The position numbers and the translations under genes were made by a program. From contig JBGSKY010000079.1 in the NCBI GenBank assembly GCA_041740995.1, forward strand, positions 1 through 43,237: a stretch of DNA of 43,237 nt. The letters are read 5' to 3'. This document shows, in pieces, positions 25,344 to 33,183 of the stretch. This DNA comes from JBGSKY01 sp041740995. Its GTDB lineage: Bacteria; Planctomycetota; Planctomycetia; Pirellulales; Pirellulaceae. The notes beneath the pieces are model-generated. The model saw only the letters and a list, made by a program, of their open reading frames with translations, had not been told where the DNA came from and ran no database searches. The first letter of the stretch is position 1. Each line of letters begins with the position of its first letter.

Positions 25344-26612
25344 ATGATTTCAAACGCAAATATTTTTCGGGTCTGCCGCATTTGCGTCGTCGTCATGTTG
25401 TCCGCCGTTTGCGGCTGCAACTTCTTGCCAGACGTAAGGCATCAAGACAAATTTCACAACCCGTTTCCGCAGATCCGGACGGTTGCGGTGCTGCCATTTC
25501 GCAATCAGAGCGAACAGCCGACGCTAAGCGGCGAACGTGTTTCGCTAGCTTATGCACATGAACTGCAAGCGGTACCTGGTTTTGAAGTTTTGCCAGTCGG
25601 AGTCGTTCGAACACAGCTTGACGCATTCGAAGTCGGTCAGCTTGGCCGTTCACTTTCGACCGGCGACGACTTCCAATCTTTCGCTCGCTTTCTTGGTGTC
25701 GATGCCGTCTTGCAAGGAGCGATTACCGACTACGATCCATACTATCCGCCTCGGTTGAGCTTGAAGGTCAACTGGTACACCGCGAATCCAAATTTTCATC
25801 CAATCCCTGTCGGTTATGGTTTGCCTTGGGGAACTAAAGATGAAAAGGAGATTCCGGGTTGGGCTAAACTTGAAGCCGAACGGGCGCTGGCCAGCGAACA
25901 AATGGCTTCACAGACTCCAGTGGAAACGCTCCCTGGTCACTTTGTTGAACGACTGCCCGACGCAATCGAAACTTCAACCCGCCAGGCAAGCGTTCTGAAA
26001 CAGAACGCAGAGGACGAGCAGATTCAAACGAGCACGCGGCAGTCTGCGGTCCAGCCCGCGACGGCTTGGAGCCAAGTCAGTTCGCTGATGGAATACGCAT
26101 TGAATTCACAAGAGCCAGCAATACCCAAAGAAGCTTTGCCAGCCCCGATTGGAACGTCGCCAGCCGTTGCTGTTCCGATGAACTCCGCCAATGAAACCAA
26201 TCCCGATTCCCCGCCTCCAGTTTCAAGCAGTCCACCGAGCCAAACGATATTTCGCCCACAAGCGATGGTGCTTGATGCGAACGAACCGGCTTCGAAATGG
26301 CCTGATCCGGAAGGATTCATACCACCGGCACCTTCGCCGTATCCGCCACTAGCGGTAAAGTCTTTCGGGCCGGTTATAAGCCATATGTACACTTACAACG
26401 GAAGTGCCGAAGATTTCACGAATGAGCTTGCTGAGTACTATTACTTTCGTGACGACCAACGGTTTGGCGGCTTCGATGCGTATCTCCAACGCAGCGAAGA
26501 CTTTATACGTTTTTGCTGCCACCTCCATGTTAAGCAAACGTTGGTTGGACGCGGCGGACAACTGAAAAAACGCACCGTAGTTCGCTGGCCGATCGGCCGA
26601 TACGAGCGGTAG
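25344..26612 (+). CDS. Lipoprotein with CsgG/TolB-N-like domain
   Basis: A 422-residue protein with a lipoprotein leader; the likely lipidated cysteine is C25 in SAVCGC. Residues about 45-155 (RTVAVLPFRNQSEQPTLSGE through DAVLQGAITDYDPYYPPRL) have the pattern shared by CsgG, LpoB and TolB N-terminal domains: a strand with VAVLPF.N, a helix, then a GAITDYD strand pair. The middle (about 190-340) is Pro/Ser/Gln-rich and probably disordered. The C-terminal block (FRDDQRFGGFDAYLQRSEDF) is conserved-looking. It probably acts at the outer membrane or periplasm; no partner is evident. It is followed by the gene at 26680 and xerC-like gene in the same orientation. The family name is tentative. Confidence 0.7.
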   Translation: MISNANIFRVCRICVVVMLSAVCGCNFLPDVRHQDKFHNPFPQIRTVAVLPFRNQSEQPTLSGERVSLAYAHELQAVPGFEVLPVGVVRTQLDAFEVGQLGRSLSTGDDFQSFARFLGVDAVLQGAITDYDPYYPPRLSLKVNWYTANPNFHPIPVGYGLPWGTKDEKEIPGWAKLEAERALASEQMASQTPVETLPGHFVERLPDAIETSTRQASVLKQNAEDEQIQTSTRQSAVQPATAWSQVSSLMEYALNSQEPAIPKEALPAPIGTSPAVAVPMNSANETNPDSPPPVSSSPPSQTIFRPQAMVLDANEPASKWPDPEGFIPPAPSPYPPLAVKSFGPVISHMYTYNGSAEDFTNELAEYYYFRDDQRFGGFDAYLQRSEDFIRFCCHLHVKQTLVGRGGQLKKRTVVRWPIGRYER

Positions 26613-26679
26613 ATTGCCCAGGCTGCCTACTTGCTGTTGCCTTGGACGATCAGGCGACAAGGCATGGAGGCTGCGAACG

Positions 26680-26952
26680 ATGAGCGATGAGATTAATATT
26701 ATTGCGTTGGTTAAGGGTGAGGACCGTTACGTCTTCCTCTTTGACGACAATCATCGAACTGACACACTTCGAATGCTTGGTCGCTATGCAGCGGATCCAG
26801 AGCTTTCTTTCTCTTGGTATGACGCAGCGATATTGAGCCAACGCATTCGCAGCATGGCTCCGATTGAAATGGCGGAAGAAACCAACAGACCAAGAATCGC
26901 TTCTCGGAGCGTCGCTCGGTTCAAGATGCCGGAACCGAAAGACAAACACTAG
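26680..26952 (+). CDS. Small conserved protein upstream of the recombinase gene
   Basis: A 90-residue soluble protein, MSDEINIIALVKGEDRYVFL at the start and ELSFSWYDAAILSQRIR in the middle, with a basic tail. The pattern (a short beta strand pair, then DTLRMLGRYAADPELSF) looks like a real gene and I have an impression of it as a conserved planctomycete protein next to xerC, but I cannot name a domain. The frame begins upstream at 26614, but the Cys-rich stretch there is unlikely protein, so ATG 26680 was chosen. It lies 51 bases before the recombinase start and is likely co-transcribed with it. Confidence 0.65.
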   Translation: MSDEINIIALVKGEDRYVFLFDDNHRTDTLRMLGRYAADPELSFSWYDAAILSQRIRSMAPIEMAEETNRPRIASRSVARFKMPEPKDKH

Positions 26953-27003
26953 CCCGCAACTGTCGCTGATACTTGAGACGCCGCATACTTTCGATGACAA
27001 CGC

Positions 27004-27903
27004 ATGCAATCGCACATCGTCCAATTCCTGCGATATCTTGATGTCGAACGAAACGCTTCGGACTTGACGATCAAGTCGTATCGCGAAGACTTGATGGATT
27101 TGGTGGGCTACCTGTCCCAGGATGGCGAACAAGCGGTTACTACCTCGGCGATCACGCCAACCCAGCTCCGAACGTATGTCGCAGCGCTTCATGAAGCTGG
27201 CTACAGTCGCAGCAGCATCGCGCGAAAGCTCGCGTCGTTGCGAAGCTTTTATAAGTTTGCCCAGCGACAGCAGATCGCAAACAGCAATCCGGCCAAACCA
27301 CTTCGAAATCCGAGAGCGTCTCGAACGCTGCCGCATTTCTTGACAGCCGATGAAGTGAAACGTTTGCTAAACTCGCCCTCACGGGTCGATCCGGCTGGCA
27401 TTCGCGATCGAGCGATATTGGAGACGATCTATTCGGCTGGCTTGCGTGTCAGCGAAGTGGTCGGTTTGAACGACGACGATCTAGACTTTGCAGAGGGAAC
27501 GATGCGGATCCGAGGCAAAGGACGTAAAGAACGAATCGGCGCGCTTGGCCGCTTTGCGATCTCGGCAATTCAAGCTTATCACTCCGTTCGGACAGCTTCA
27601 GTGAAAACGCCAATTGGTCGCGGACAGCCGACTTTTCGTAATCGCTTTGGCGATCGACTGACGACCCGCAGCGTTGGTCGCATGCTTGAAAAATATATCA
27701 AGCAGTCAGACCTGGACGCCAGAACGACACCCCACACACTGCGACACAGCTTCGCAACACATTTGCTCGACCGCGGCGCCGACATTCGAAGCGTGCAAGA
27801 AATGCTCGGTCACAAGTCGTTAGTTACGACTCAAATCTACACGCACGTTAGCTCGACCAATCTTAAAGAAGCTTACGCCAAAGCGCACCCGCGAGCAAAT
27901 TGA
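27004..27903 (+). CDS. xerC: XerC/XerD-type tyrosine recombinase
   Basis: A 299-residue recombinase, the normal Xer size. The N-terminal SAM-like core-binding domain is at about 1-90, and the catalytic domain follows with all active residues: R148 (AGLRVSEV), K172 (RGKGRKER), H244 and R247 (HTLRHSFA), H270 (MLGHKS) and the nucleophile Y279 (IYTHVS). Xer proteins resolve chromosome dimers at dif near the terminus. The chromosomal, non-mobile neighbourhood and full-length XerC-like layout support a housekeeping role over a phage or integron integrase; XerC versus XerD is not settled. It starts with ATG at 27004. No dif-like site was identified here. Confidence 0.88.
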   Translation: MQSHIVQFLRYLDVERNASDLTIKSYREDLMDLVGYLSQDGEQAVTTSAITPTQLRTYVAALHEAGYSRSSIARKLASLRSFYKFAQRQQIANSNPAKPLRNPRASRTLPHFLTADEVKRLLNSPSRVDPAGIRDRAILETIYSAGLRVSEVVGLNDDDLDFAEGTMRIRGKGRKERIGALGRFAISAIQAYHSVRTASVKTPIGRGQPTFRNRFGDRLTTRSVGRMLEKYIKQSDLDARTTPHTLRHSFATHLLDRGADIRSVQEMLGHKSLVTTQIYTHVSSTNLKEAYAKAHPRAN

Positions 27904-28015
27904 CGGGCAGGTCGTTGACACGTTAGCAGAACGTCACTATCCGTCCGATCGCGCGAAACCAAAAGATTTTCGTCCTACCGCTTTAATTCAAACCGGCAAT
28001 TTTTGGTAAAGCTCT

Positions 28016-28915
28016 CTAGGAGCGGGTCATGGGCGCACCGCATTGGTGGCAAAACTTCGCTTTTTCATCATGCGCTGACCAACCACAACTATCACACAGT
28101 CGATCGTTTCGCCGGATTGAATTGAGCTCACGACTCATCTCCGAAGTGACGACACCAGTGGGCACTGCAATAATTGCAAAACCGGTCAGCATGATGACGC
28201 AAGCCATCATTTTTCCAGCCACTGTGACCGGAGTCACATCGCCGAATCCAACTGTTGTTATTGTCACAATCGACCAATAGATCGACTGTGGGATATTCGA
28301 AAACCCAGGGTTTGAATTGTGCTCGATGACGTACATCATCGTTCCTTCCACACAGACAATTGCAACAACGCTGGTCAAGAATACGATGATTTTATTGCGG
28401 CTGGCTTGCAGTGCTCGCAACAATAAATGCGACTCGCCAACATGTTCGGCCATCTTCAAAATCCGAAACATCCGCAACAACCTGATGATTCGAACGGTCA
28501 TCAAATAATGCGAGCCGGTGAGGAATAGTTCAAGGTAACTCGGCAAGATCGAAACGAGATCGATGATGCCGAAAAAACTGGTAACGTATTTCCAACGATT
28601 GCGAACAACCCACAATCTAGCCAAATATTCAGCCGTGAAAATTGCGGTGAAAAGCCATTCGAGCCAAAAGAAAAGTCGAACGTAGCTCTCATTCAATGTC
28701 TCGATGCTTTCCAACATCACGACTAGCACGCAGATCGCGATACAAGCCAATAAAAGAACATCAAACAGCTTTCCAGCGAGCGTATCGGACAAAAAAATGA
28801 TTCGCCAAAGTCGCTGACGAAACGTGTTTTCTTGCGAAGTATCGCTCGCTTCCCATGTGTCAATCTCATTAAATTTTTGTAGTGGCGAATCGTGCTGGGG
28901 AACCGAGTTGTTCAT
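28016..28915 (-). CDS. Voltage-gated potassium channel with C-terminal zinc ribbon
   Basis: A 299-residue ion transporter of the six-helix Kv type. Helices S1-S6 are visible, S4 being VRIIRLLRMFRILKM (141-155) with regularly spaced arginines. The pore filter TTVGFGD (220-226) is the potassium signature, and S6 ends with AVPTGVVTSEM. After S6 comes a short cytoplasmic tail with C274-x2-C277 and C289-x2-C292 (DSCGWSAHDEKAKFCHQCGA), a zinc-ribbon-like knuckle. Tetramer formation at the inner membrane is expected. It starts with ATG at 28915 and is convergent with the recombinase gene. Nothing around it points to a specific signal. Confidence 0.88.
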   Translation of the reverse strand: MNNSVPQHDSPLQKFNEIDTWEASDTSQENTFRQRLWRIIFLSDTLAGKLFDVLLLACIAICVLVVMLESIETLNESYVRLFFWLEWLFTAIFTAEYLARLWVVRNRWKYVTSFFGIIDLVSILPSYLELFLTGSHYLMTVRIIRLLRMFRILKMAEHVGESHLLLRALQASRNKIIVFLTSVVAIVCVEGTMMYVIEHNSNPGFSNIPQSIYWSIVTITTVGFGDVTPVTVAGKMMACVIMLTGFAIIAVPTGVVTSEMSRELNSIRRNDRLCDSCGWSAHDEKAKFCHQCGAPMTRS

Positions 28916-29063
28916 TGCAAAAATTTTTGAGCGCTGAAAATGAATGTACTGCTGTCAAACGCTCGATCAGACGAGTTCGCGATTACTTCGTCCAAATTCG
29001 GTACCGTTTTCACAAACAACTTATCGCTACAAACCAAGTCGGTAACTTTTTTGACCCGGTTTC

Positions 29064-29966
29064 TTAATCGGAAAAACGATTCGCCCACAGGATCGAGTAA
29101 CCCGTGTTGAGTTTTCGATGATGCAGATCAACTAGATCGACTTCAAAGCTTTGTCGCTTATCGAACCGCTGGTCAAGCCGTTCAAAGGCCGGATGCAAAG
29201 TGACTTTTTCAAGCTGCTCAGCCGGTGTATGCCCAGAGAGCATCATACCCAATGGGCGGTCCGCTAGTAACTCTACCAGCAGCTCGACCAACATCGGCAG
29301 TTCTCGATCGAGCCGCCACGCATTACCTCGCGGTCCGTGGCCATACGTTGGTGGATCCAGACATACGACCGAATACTTATGACCGCGACGAATCTCACGA
29401 CGGCAAAATGCGATTGCATCGTCTTCTAAAAATCGAACCGGCTGTTGACAGTAAGCGGCGTTGCATTGGTAATTAAACTTGGCCCAGTGAACTGCGGGCT
29501 TTGAAGAATCGACATGCGCAACTGAAAATCCAGCGGCGGAAAGTTGCAGGCTTCCGAAGCCGGTGTAAGCAAATAAATTCAGCGCTTCTAGCGGCTCGTC
29601 GCGCAAATGTCGTTTGGCATTATATGTTCCGATCAGCCGATCAAAATTCTGCTGGTGCTCGGGAAATAGTCCAACATGACCAGCGGGTGTCGCTCGCAAT
29701 TGCACCGTGAGATCGCAGGATTCAAACGGCTGACAGAACCAGCCGCCGTCAGCAATTGCTTGCTGGCCACGTTCGCTGTGTGGCACCCAGCGGTCGTCGA
29801 AGGACAGGTCGCGTTGGGCGTGCCATTGGCTAACGTCCGTTTGACATCGCACCCCAATTGCGGCTGGACATGGTCGATCGGTTACAACTGAACCAAAACG
29901 CTCAAGCTTGCGTCCTTTCCCGAAATCCAGCAATTCGTAACCGGTCGGAAGATTGGCGAAAGACAT
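29064..29966 (-). CDS. RlmI/RlmK-like class I SAM methyltransferase
   Basis: A 300-residue protein. It has a short N-terminal part and then a Rossmann methyltransferase domain, with motif I NLFAYTGFGSLQLSAAG (about 130-146), an acidic residue after the second strand (HVDSSKPAV) and the catalytic LDPPTYGHGP motif (from about 203). The DPP[TS]Y motif and the FPEHQQNFD segment just before motif I are typical of the 23S rRNA m5C methyltransferases of the RlmI kind, though the PUA domain of RlmI is missing. It probably methylates rRNA; the exact target is unknown. ATG 29966 is used; a TTG at 29999 would add 11 residues. Confidence 0.8.
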   Translation of the reverse strand: MSFANLPTGYELLDFGKGRKLERFGSVVTDRPCPAAIGVRCQTDVSQWHAQRDLSFDDRWVPHSERGQQAIADGGWFCQPFESCDLTVQLRATPAGHVGLFPEHQQNFDRLIGTYNAKRHLRDEPLEALNLFAYTGFGSLQLSAAGFSVAHVDSSKPAVHWAKFNYQCNAAYCQQPVRFLEDDAIAFCRREIRRGHKYSVVCLDPPTYGHGPRGNAWRLDRELPMLVELLVELLADRPLGMMLSGHTPAEQLEKVTLHPAFERLDQRFDKRQSFEVDLVDLHHRKLNTGYSILWANRFSD

Positions 29967-30145
29967 CGATCGTTGGGATTGCACTAGCGGATTGAGCAAA
30001 AACGTTGTGTTGTCGCAGACCGGAAGGCCTTGAGCAAGCCGAATCGCAGGGCTATCATCGCCATATCAACACTGGACGAGATTTTCCGAGGCTGCGAAAA
30101 GCGACTCGCCTCGATCACCTAAAATTTTACTCACTGGAAATTTGT

Positions 30146-30679
30146 ATGCGGCATGTATTATCAGCAGTTGTTCAAAACGTCCCTGGCGTTTTGGCCCATA
30201 TTTCCGGAATGCTTGCTTCACGAGGCTACAACATCGATTCGCTGGCCGTTGGCGAAACCGAAGATCAACAGCTCTCGCGAATGACATTTGTGGTTGTTGG
30301 CGACGACCGAGTTGTGGAGCAGGTCCGAAAACAGCTTGAAAAAATCGTCACGGTCGTACGGGTCCAAGATGTCAGCGCTTATGACTATGTTGAACGCGAC
30401 ATGATGTTGATTAAGGTCAAAGCGCCCAATGGGGCGATTCGAACCGAGCTTCGGGAATTGGTCGAAATCTTTCGTGGACGCGTGGTCGATGTCAGCGAAA
30501 CCAATTTGATGATCGAAATCTCCGGCCGAGAATCGAAAATCGAAGCCTTCATCGAACGGATGCGTTCCTTTGGAATTATCGAAATGGTTCGCACAGGACG
30601 AATCGCAATGGTCCGCGGGAGCCAAGAAAGCTTGTCGGAAAATGATGCTCTAGCATCTCTCGCCGAAGTTGAAGCGTAA
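30146..30679 (+). CDS. ilvN: Acetolactate synthase regulatory (small) subunit
   Basis: A 177-residue protein. It opens with an ACT domain: MRHVLSAVVQNVPGVLAHIS, then RGYNIDSLAVGETED, the classic IlvH/IlvN start, and a second ACT-like half (VKAPNGAIRTELRELVEIF). This subunit activates the catalytic IlvB/IlvI subunit and carries the valine feedback site for branched-chain amino acid synthesis. The length matches family members (about 160-180). The start is ATG 30146, since the sequence upstream does not match. The catalytic subunit gene is not next to it, so it lies elsewhere or outside the window. Confidence 0.9.
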   Translation: MRHVLSAVVQNVPGVLAHISGMLASRGYNIDSLAVGETEDQQLSRMTFVVVGDDRVVEQVRKQLEKIVTVVRVQDVSAYDYVERDMMLIKVKAPNGAIRTELRELVEIFRGRVVDVSETNLMIEISGRESKIEAFIERMRSFGIIEMVRTGRIAMVRGSQESLSENDALASLAEVEA

Positions 30680-30758
30680 CTCGCTTCGGCACAAAAACTT
30701 GGCATGCTCGAAATAAGTAGGCCCGGATTTGTCCTAACAATTGCCAGCGTGCTAGGTC

Positions 30759-30788
30759 AGGTCTAGGGCTAGGGCTAAGCCTAGATCT
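30759..30788. terminator. Stem-loop with CTAGGG repeats between convergent genes
   Basis: AGGTCTAGG (30759-30767) pairs with CCTAGATCT (30780-30788), with one G-U, around a 12-base loop that itself repeats CTAGGG. It lies 80 bases after ilvN and 15 bases after the end of the minus-strand gene at 30803. On the minus strand a T-rich run comes before, not after, the stem, so simple factor-independent termination is not clear. Confidence 0.4.
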
Positions 30789-30802
30789 AAAATAAAAATA
30801 AT

Positions 30803-31288
30803 TCAGTTCTCAAACTTGGTGACCAAAAAGCATTCGCTGCAATCGACGATGAAATGATCTTGCACCGCGTCACGCCCCAAAAGCAACGCGAACTGCATCA
30901 TGTTGCGGTCCGAAAGGGTCAACTTGATCTGGCGACGGACTGCTCCGATTCGCAATTGCGTTGAGATCACTGGCCGATTTTCTAGCGATCCGTTGCTGCT
31001 GCGAATCGTGGAAAAGCCTTGCAGCGGTACGGTGATCAACCCGCCTGATGCGCACCAGCCGGACGAATGAGATAACTGAAAACTTACCAAACGCTGATCG
31101 GCCACCAAGCTGTATCGAATATCTCTCGCGTTTAGACTGGAAAGCACCGCCCCAGTGTCGATTTTGGCCACGACCATCAACGGAGTCAAATCGGGCAAGA
31201 GGACAGCCTCCTGCCAACCGATTACGGTCTTGGAAAGCTGACTTTGTGGCACACGAAATTCACGTGGGGGGATCGGCGGGGAATTCAC
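30803..31288 (-). CDS. RimB-like aspartyl protease (RimK-linked zinc protease, DUF785)
   Basis: A 161-residue protein with a retropepsin-like fold pattern: IGWQEAVLLPDLTPLMVVAK (22-42), then KIDTGAVLSSLNA with the catalytic-type DTG (D44-G46), and LLGRDAVQDHFIVDCSECF near the end, matching LLGR.A....F.VD.... of this family. Proteins of this family are found next to RimK-type ATP-grasp ligases and were named ATP-dependent zinc proteases before a pepsin-like function was shown for some. No ATP-grasp ligase is seen here. The start is a GTG at 31288. The DUF971 gene lies just upstream in the same orientation, 45 bases away. Confidence 0.78.
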   Translation of the reverse strand: MNSPPIPPREFRVPQSQLSKTVIGWQEAVLLPDLTPLMVVAKIDTGAVLSSLNARDIRYSLVADQRLVSFQLSHSSGWCASGGLITVPLQGFSTIRSSNGSLENRPVISTQLRIGAVRRQIKLTLSDRNMMQFALLLGRDAVQDHFIVDCSECFLVTKFEN

Positions 31289-31333
31289 TGCGTTGAAAAC
31301 GGCTGTTCCAGTTCATCACGGCTGCCACGCCCG

Positions 31334-31657
31334 TTACGAGATGGGCGTCGAAAGTTTGTCCAGCAATTCTATTGTAAACAGCCCGGAACGGTGACCATCA
31401 GAAAATTGGACGTTATACGCATAATTTCCAACCGGACGCATTCCGGCGATCGCCAGCGGTTTGGTCTCTTCCATTTTCAGCACCGGCAATAGATTTGGCT
31501 TTTTCTCAGCCGCACTATGCTTTTCGCGACAGGTTGCACAAGGACATGCCTTCCGCAAAATCCCAGGCATTAGCCGCGAGGCTTGACCATCATCCCAGGT
31601 AATTTCCAGCGCGCCGGCATCCGCTAAGCGCATCGAGGATGGTCGTCTTGTCGTCAT
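31334..31657 (-). CDS. DUF971 (GBBH-like N-terminal) domain protein
   Basis: A 107-residue protein. The DUF971 pattern is seen in LEITWDDGQASRLMPGILRK (about 18-37), ACPCATCRE (CPC...C cluster) and a late PVGNYAYNVQFSDGHRSGLF (75-94). The same domain is the N-terminus of gamma-butyrobetaine hydroxylase and occurs alone in many bacteria, sometimes near Fe-S assembly proteins. The cysteines could bind zinc or iron. Function unproven. ATG 31657 is the start. It and the RimB-like gene are probably transcribed together, away from pstS. Confidence 0.8.
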   Translation of the reverse strand: MTTRRPSSMRLADAGALEITWDDGQASRLMPGILRKACPCATCREKHSAAEKKPNLLPVLKMEETKPLAIAGMRPVGNYAYNVQFSDGHRSGLFTIELLDKLSTPIS

Positions 31658-31773
31658 GAGAACCTGTGAATAGTAGAAAGTAGCAAATTATCCCAATAAG
31701 CTTACCGGACAACGCTCATTTAGAAAAACCATCTTGCGTCTTGTCTCTTGCCTCAAATTCACTTGGCAAAGCT

Positions 31774-31815
31774 TCCGGTTTGTCCGGTTTGCACACGCTT
31801 GCCAGCCGCTGGCAA
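31774..31815. repeat. 9-bp tandem repeat and 17-bp dyad upstream of pstS
   Basis: TCCGGTTTG is repeated head to tail without gap (31774-31782, 31783-31791). Seven bases further on, TTGCCAGC (31799-31806), C and GCTGGCAA (31808-31815) form perfect 8-bp arms. The cluster sits some 90 bases before the inferred -35 box of pstS, so it may bind regulators of this promoter or of the minus-strand DUF971 gene. Confidence 0.4.
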
Positions 31816-31822
31816 ACGTTTC

Positions 31823-31839
31823 TTAACCCATTGTTAACA
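31823..31839 (+). promoter_or_regulatory. Pho-box-like direct repeat
   Basis: TTAAC (31823-31827) and TTAACA (31834-31839) recur with an 11-bp period, the spacing of PhoB/PhoP half-sites, and the unit is like the TTAACA of Gram-positive PhoP boxes. The position upstream of pstS fits phosphate-starvation control. Only two half-sites are seen. Confidence 0.45.
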
Positions 31840-31901
31840 GAAGCCCCGTAGCCAGAAAACTGCCTTTGGGCAAAATAGCTTGCAGTTTTGCCGCCTCGAA
31901 T

Positions 31902-31930
31902 TTGGTGGCGACTCTTTATGACGTTACAAT
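31902..31930 (+). promoter_or_regulatory. Sigma-70-like promoter for pstS
   Basis: TTGGTG (31902-31907), 17 bases, TACAAT (31925-31930). The -10 matches five of six positions and the -35 only three, as expected where an activator is needed. The start site would be near 31937, giving a leader of about 75 bases. Confidence 0.35.
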
Positions 31931-32010
31931 TCGGACCGGCGAGGCGTTCACGCCGTGGAATATGAGAAATCCCTAGTTTGCTTGCCGCAAATCTTACATC
32001 AAAAAAGATC

Positions 32011-32979
32011 ATGACACGAACTTTCCTCGCTTCAGTGATACTTGGACTCTTTGTTTGTCCGGTAATGGCACAAGTCCAAGTCGATCCCAAGTTGCCGTCC
32101 TACAAGCCAGCGATCGGTGTTTCTGGCCAGCTCAAAACGGTTGGCTCAGACTCAATGAACAACCTTCTGCAAAAATGGACTGAAAAATTTCGCGACTATT
32201 ACAAAGGCGTTCGCGCTGAAGTCGAAGGCCAAGGCAGCTCGACGGCAATGCCGGCGCTGATCGTCGGCGCTTCTTCGTTTGGGCCGATGAGCCGCGATCC
32301 GAAGGGCAGCGAGATTGAACAATTCGAGCAAAAGTTCGGCTACAAACCAACCATGTTGCCGACCAGCATCGATTTACTAGGCGTTTACGTTCATCGCGAC
32401 AATCCGATCGAATCGTTGTCGCTGTCACAAGTTGACGCAATTTTTTCGCGGACTCGCAAGCTGGGCGAATCTGGCAGCATTTCAACCTGGGGGCAAGCTG
32501 GTTTGAGTGGCGAGTTTAGCGATGCGAAAATCAGCATGTTTGGTCGCAACGCTTCATCCGGCACTTATGGCTACTTCAAAGAAGTTGCCCTCGGAAACGG
32601 TGACTACGCCGAGACGGTAAACGAACAAGCGGGCAGCGCGACGGTTGTTCAATCGGTCGGCGAAAACAAATTTGCAATCGGTTACAGCGGTATCGGTTAC
32701 AAAACGGCAGCCGTCAAGGCTGTCTCGATCAGCAAGAAAAACGGCGGCAAAGCAATCGCGCCGACTCCGGATAATGCGACGACCGGCGAATACCCGCTAG
32801 CCCGTTATCTCTTCCTGGCCGTCAATTACAAACCAAACTCGAAGCTTGATGCGCTGCGGGCCGAATTTATTAAATTCATTTACAGCCAAGAGGGCCAGAA
32901 AATCGTGATCGAAGATGGCTATTTTCCTGTCGATGCCCGAACTGCCGAGAAAGCTCTATCCCAAATCAACCTGAAGTAG
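32011..32979 (+). CDS. pstS: Phosphate ABC transporter substrate-binding protein
   Basis: A 322-residue periplasmic protein. The signal peptide MTRTFLASVILGLFVCPVMA is followed by a mature start at QVQVD. It has the family's phosphate-site segments: TVGSDSMNNLLQKW (GSD near 45), ASSFGPMSRDPKGSE, and SMFGRNASSGTYGYF (RNASSGT). The protein captures phosphate and hands it to PstCA. The longer frame starting 31978 adds 11 residues before the true signal peptide, so ATG 32011 is chosen. A stem-loop lies between this gene and pstC, which would give pstS the highest expression of the operon. Confidence 0.92.
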   Translation: MTRTFLASVILGLFVCPVMAQVQVDPKLPSYKPAIGVSGQLKTVGSDSMNNLLQKWTEKFRDYYKGVRAEVEGQGSSTAMPALIVGASSFGPMSRDPKGSEIEQFEQKFGYKPTMLPTSIDLLGVYVHRDNPIESLSLSQVDAIFSRTRKLGESGSISTWGQAGLSGEFSDAKISMFGRNASSGTYGYFKEVALGNGDYAETVNEQAGSATVVQSVGENKFAIGYSGIGYKTAAVKAVSISKKNGGKAIAPTPDNATTGEYPLARYLFLAVNYKPNSKLDALRAEFIKFIYSQEGQKIVIEDGYFPVDARTAEKALSQINLK

Positions 32980-33079
32980 AATCCGAGCGATGGGTCATAT
33001 AGAAGCCGCTTTTGATTGCTCGACGGCAGCCTAAATACAGAGTACCATTCCATTTTTAATCCTCAGAGTGCACAGTTTG

Positions 33080-33101
33080 CCGACCGGAATTAAACGGTCG
33101 G
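33080..33101 (+). terminator. Attenuating stem-loop between pstS and pstC
   Basis: CCGACCG (33080-33086) pairs perfectly with CGGTCGG (33095-33101) around an 8-base AT loop, 101 bases beyond the pstS stop and 83 before the pstC start. It is GC-rich and followed by ATTTCGAT, not a clear T run. It could cause partial termination or protect the pstS message, a common layout for binding-protein genes. Confidence 0.5.
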
Positions 33102-33183
33102 ATTTCGATACTACATTACAACCAAACTTATGCTTGTTGATAGAACGCACCCTAATAGCGATTTCCAAACCGAGTGACCGAGC

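Larger units (their letters stand above)
31658..32010. other. pstS upstream region with several regulatory elements
   Basis: This 353-base gap contains, left to right, a 9-bp tandem repeat, a 17-bp dyad, a Pho-box-like repeat and a sigma-70-like promoter, each listed separately. A minus-strand frame crossing it looks accidental. Confidence 0.5.

Noticed and set aside
25097..25420. Minus-strand frame of 107 codons in the divergent gap
   Set aside because: No leader or domain, and it runs over the start of the plus-strand lipoprotein gene.
26650..27336. A 228-codon minus-strand open frame
   Set aside because: It runs antisense through the small conserved gene and the recombinase gene, both of which have convincing protein patterns; its own product has none.
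27004..27903. Recombinase as an integrative-element integrase
   Set aside because: Its length, full Xer layout and housekeeping surroundings favour a chromosomal Xer protein, and no attachment-site repeats flank it.
31716..32090. Minus-strand frame across the pstS promoter and start
   Set aside because: It covers the signal peptide of PstS and several regulatory repeats, and its product resembles no protein.
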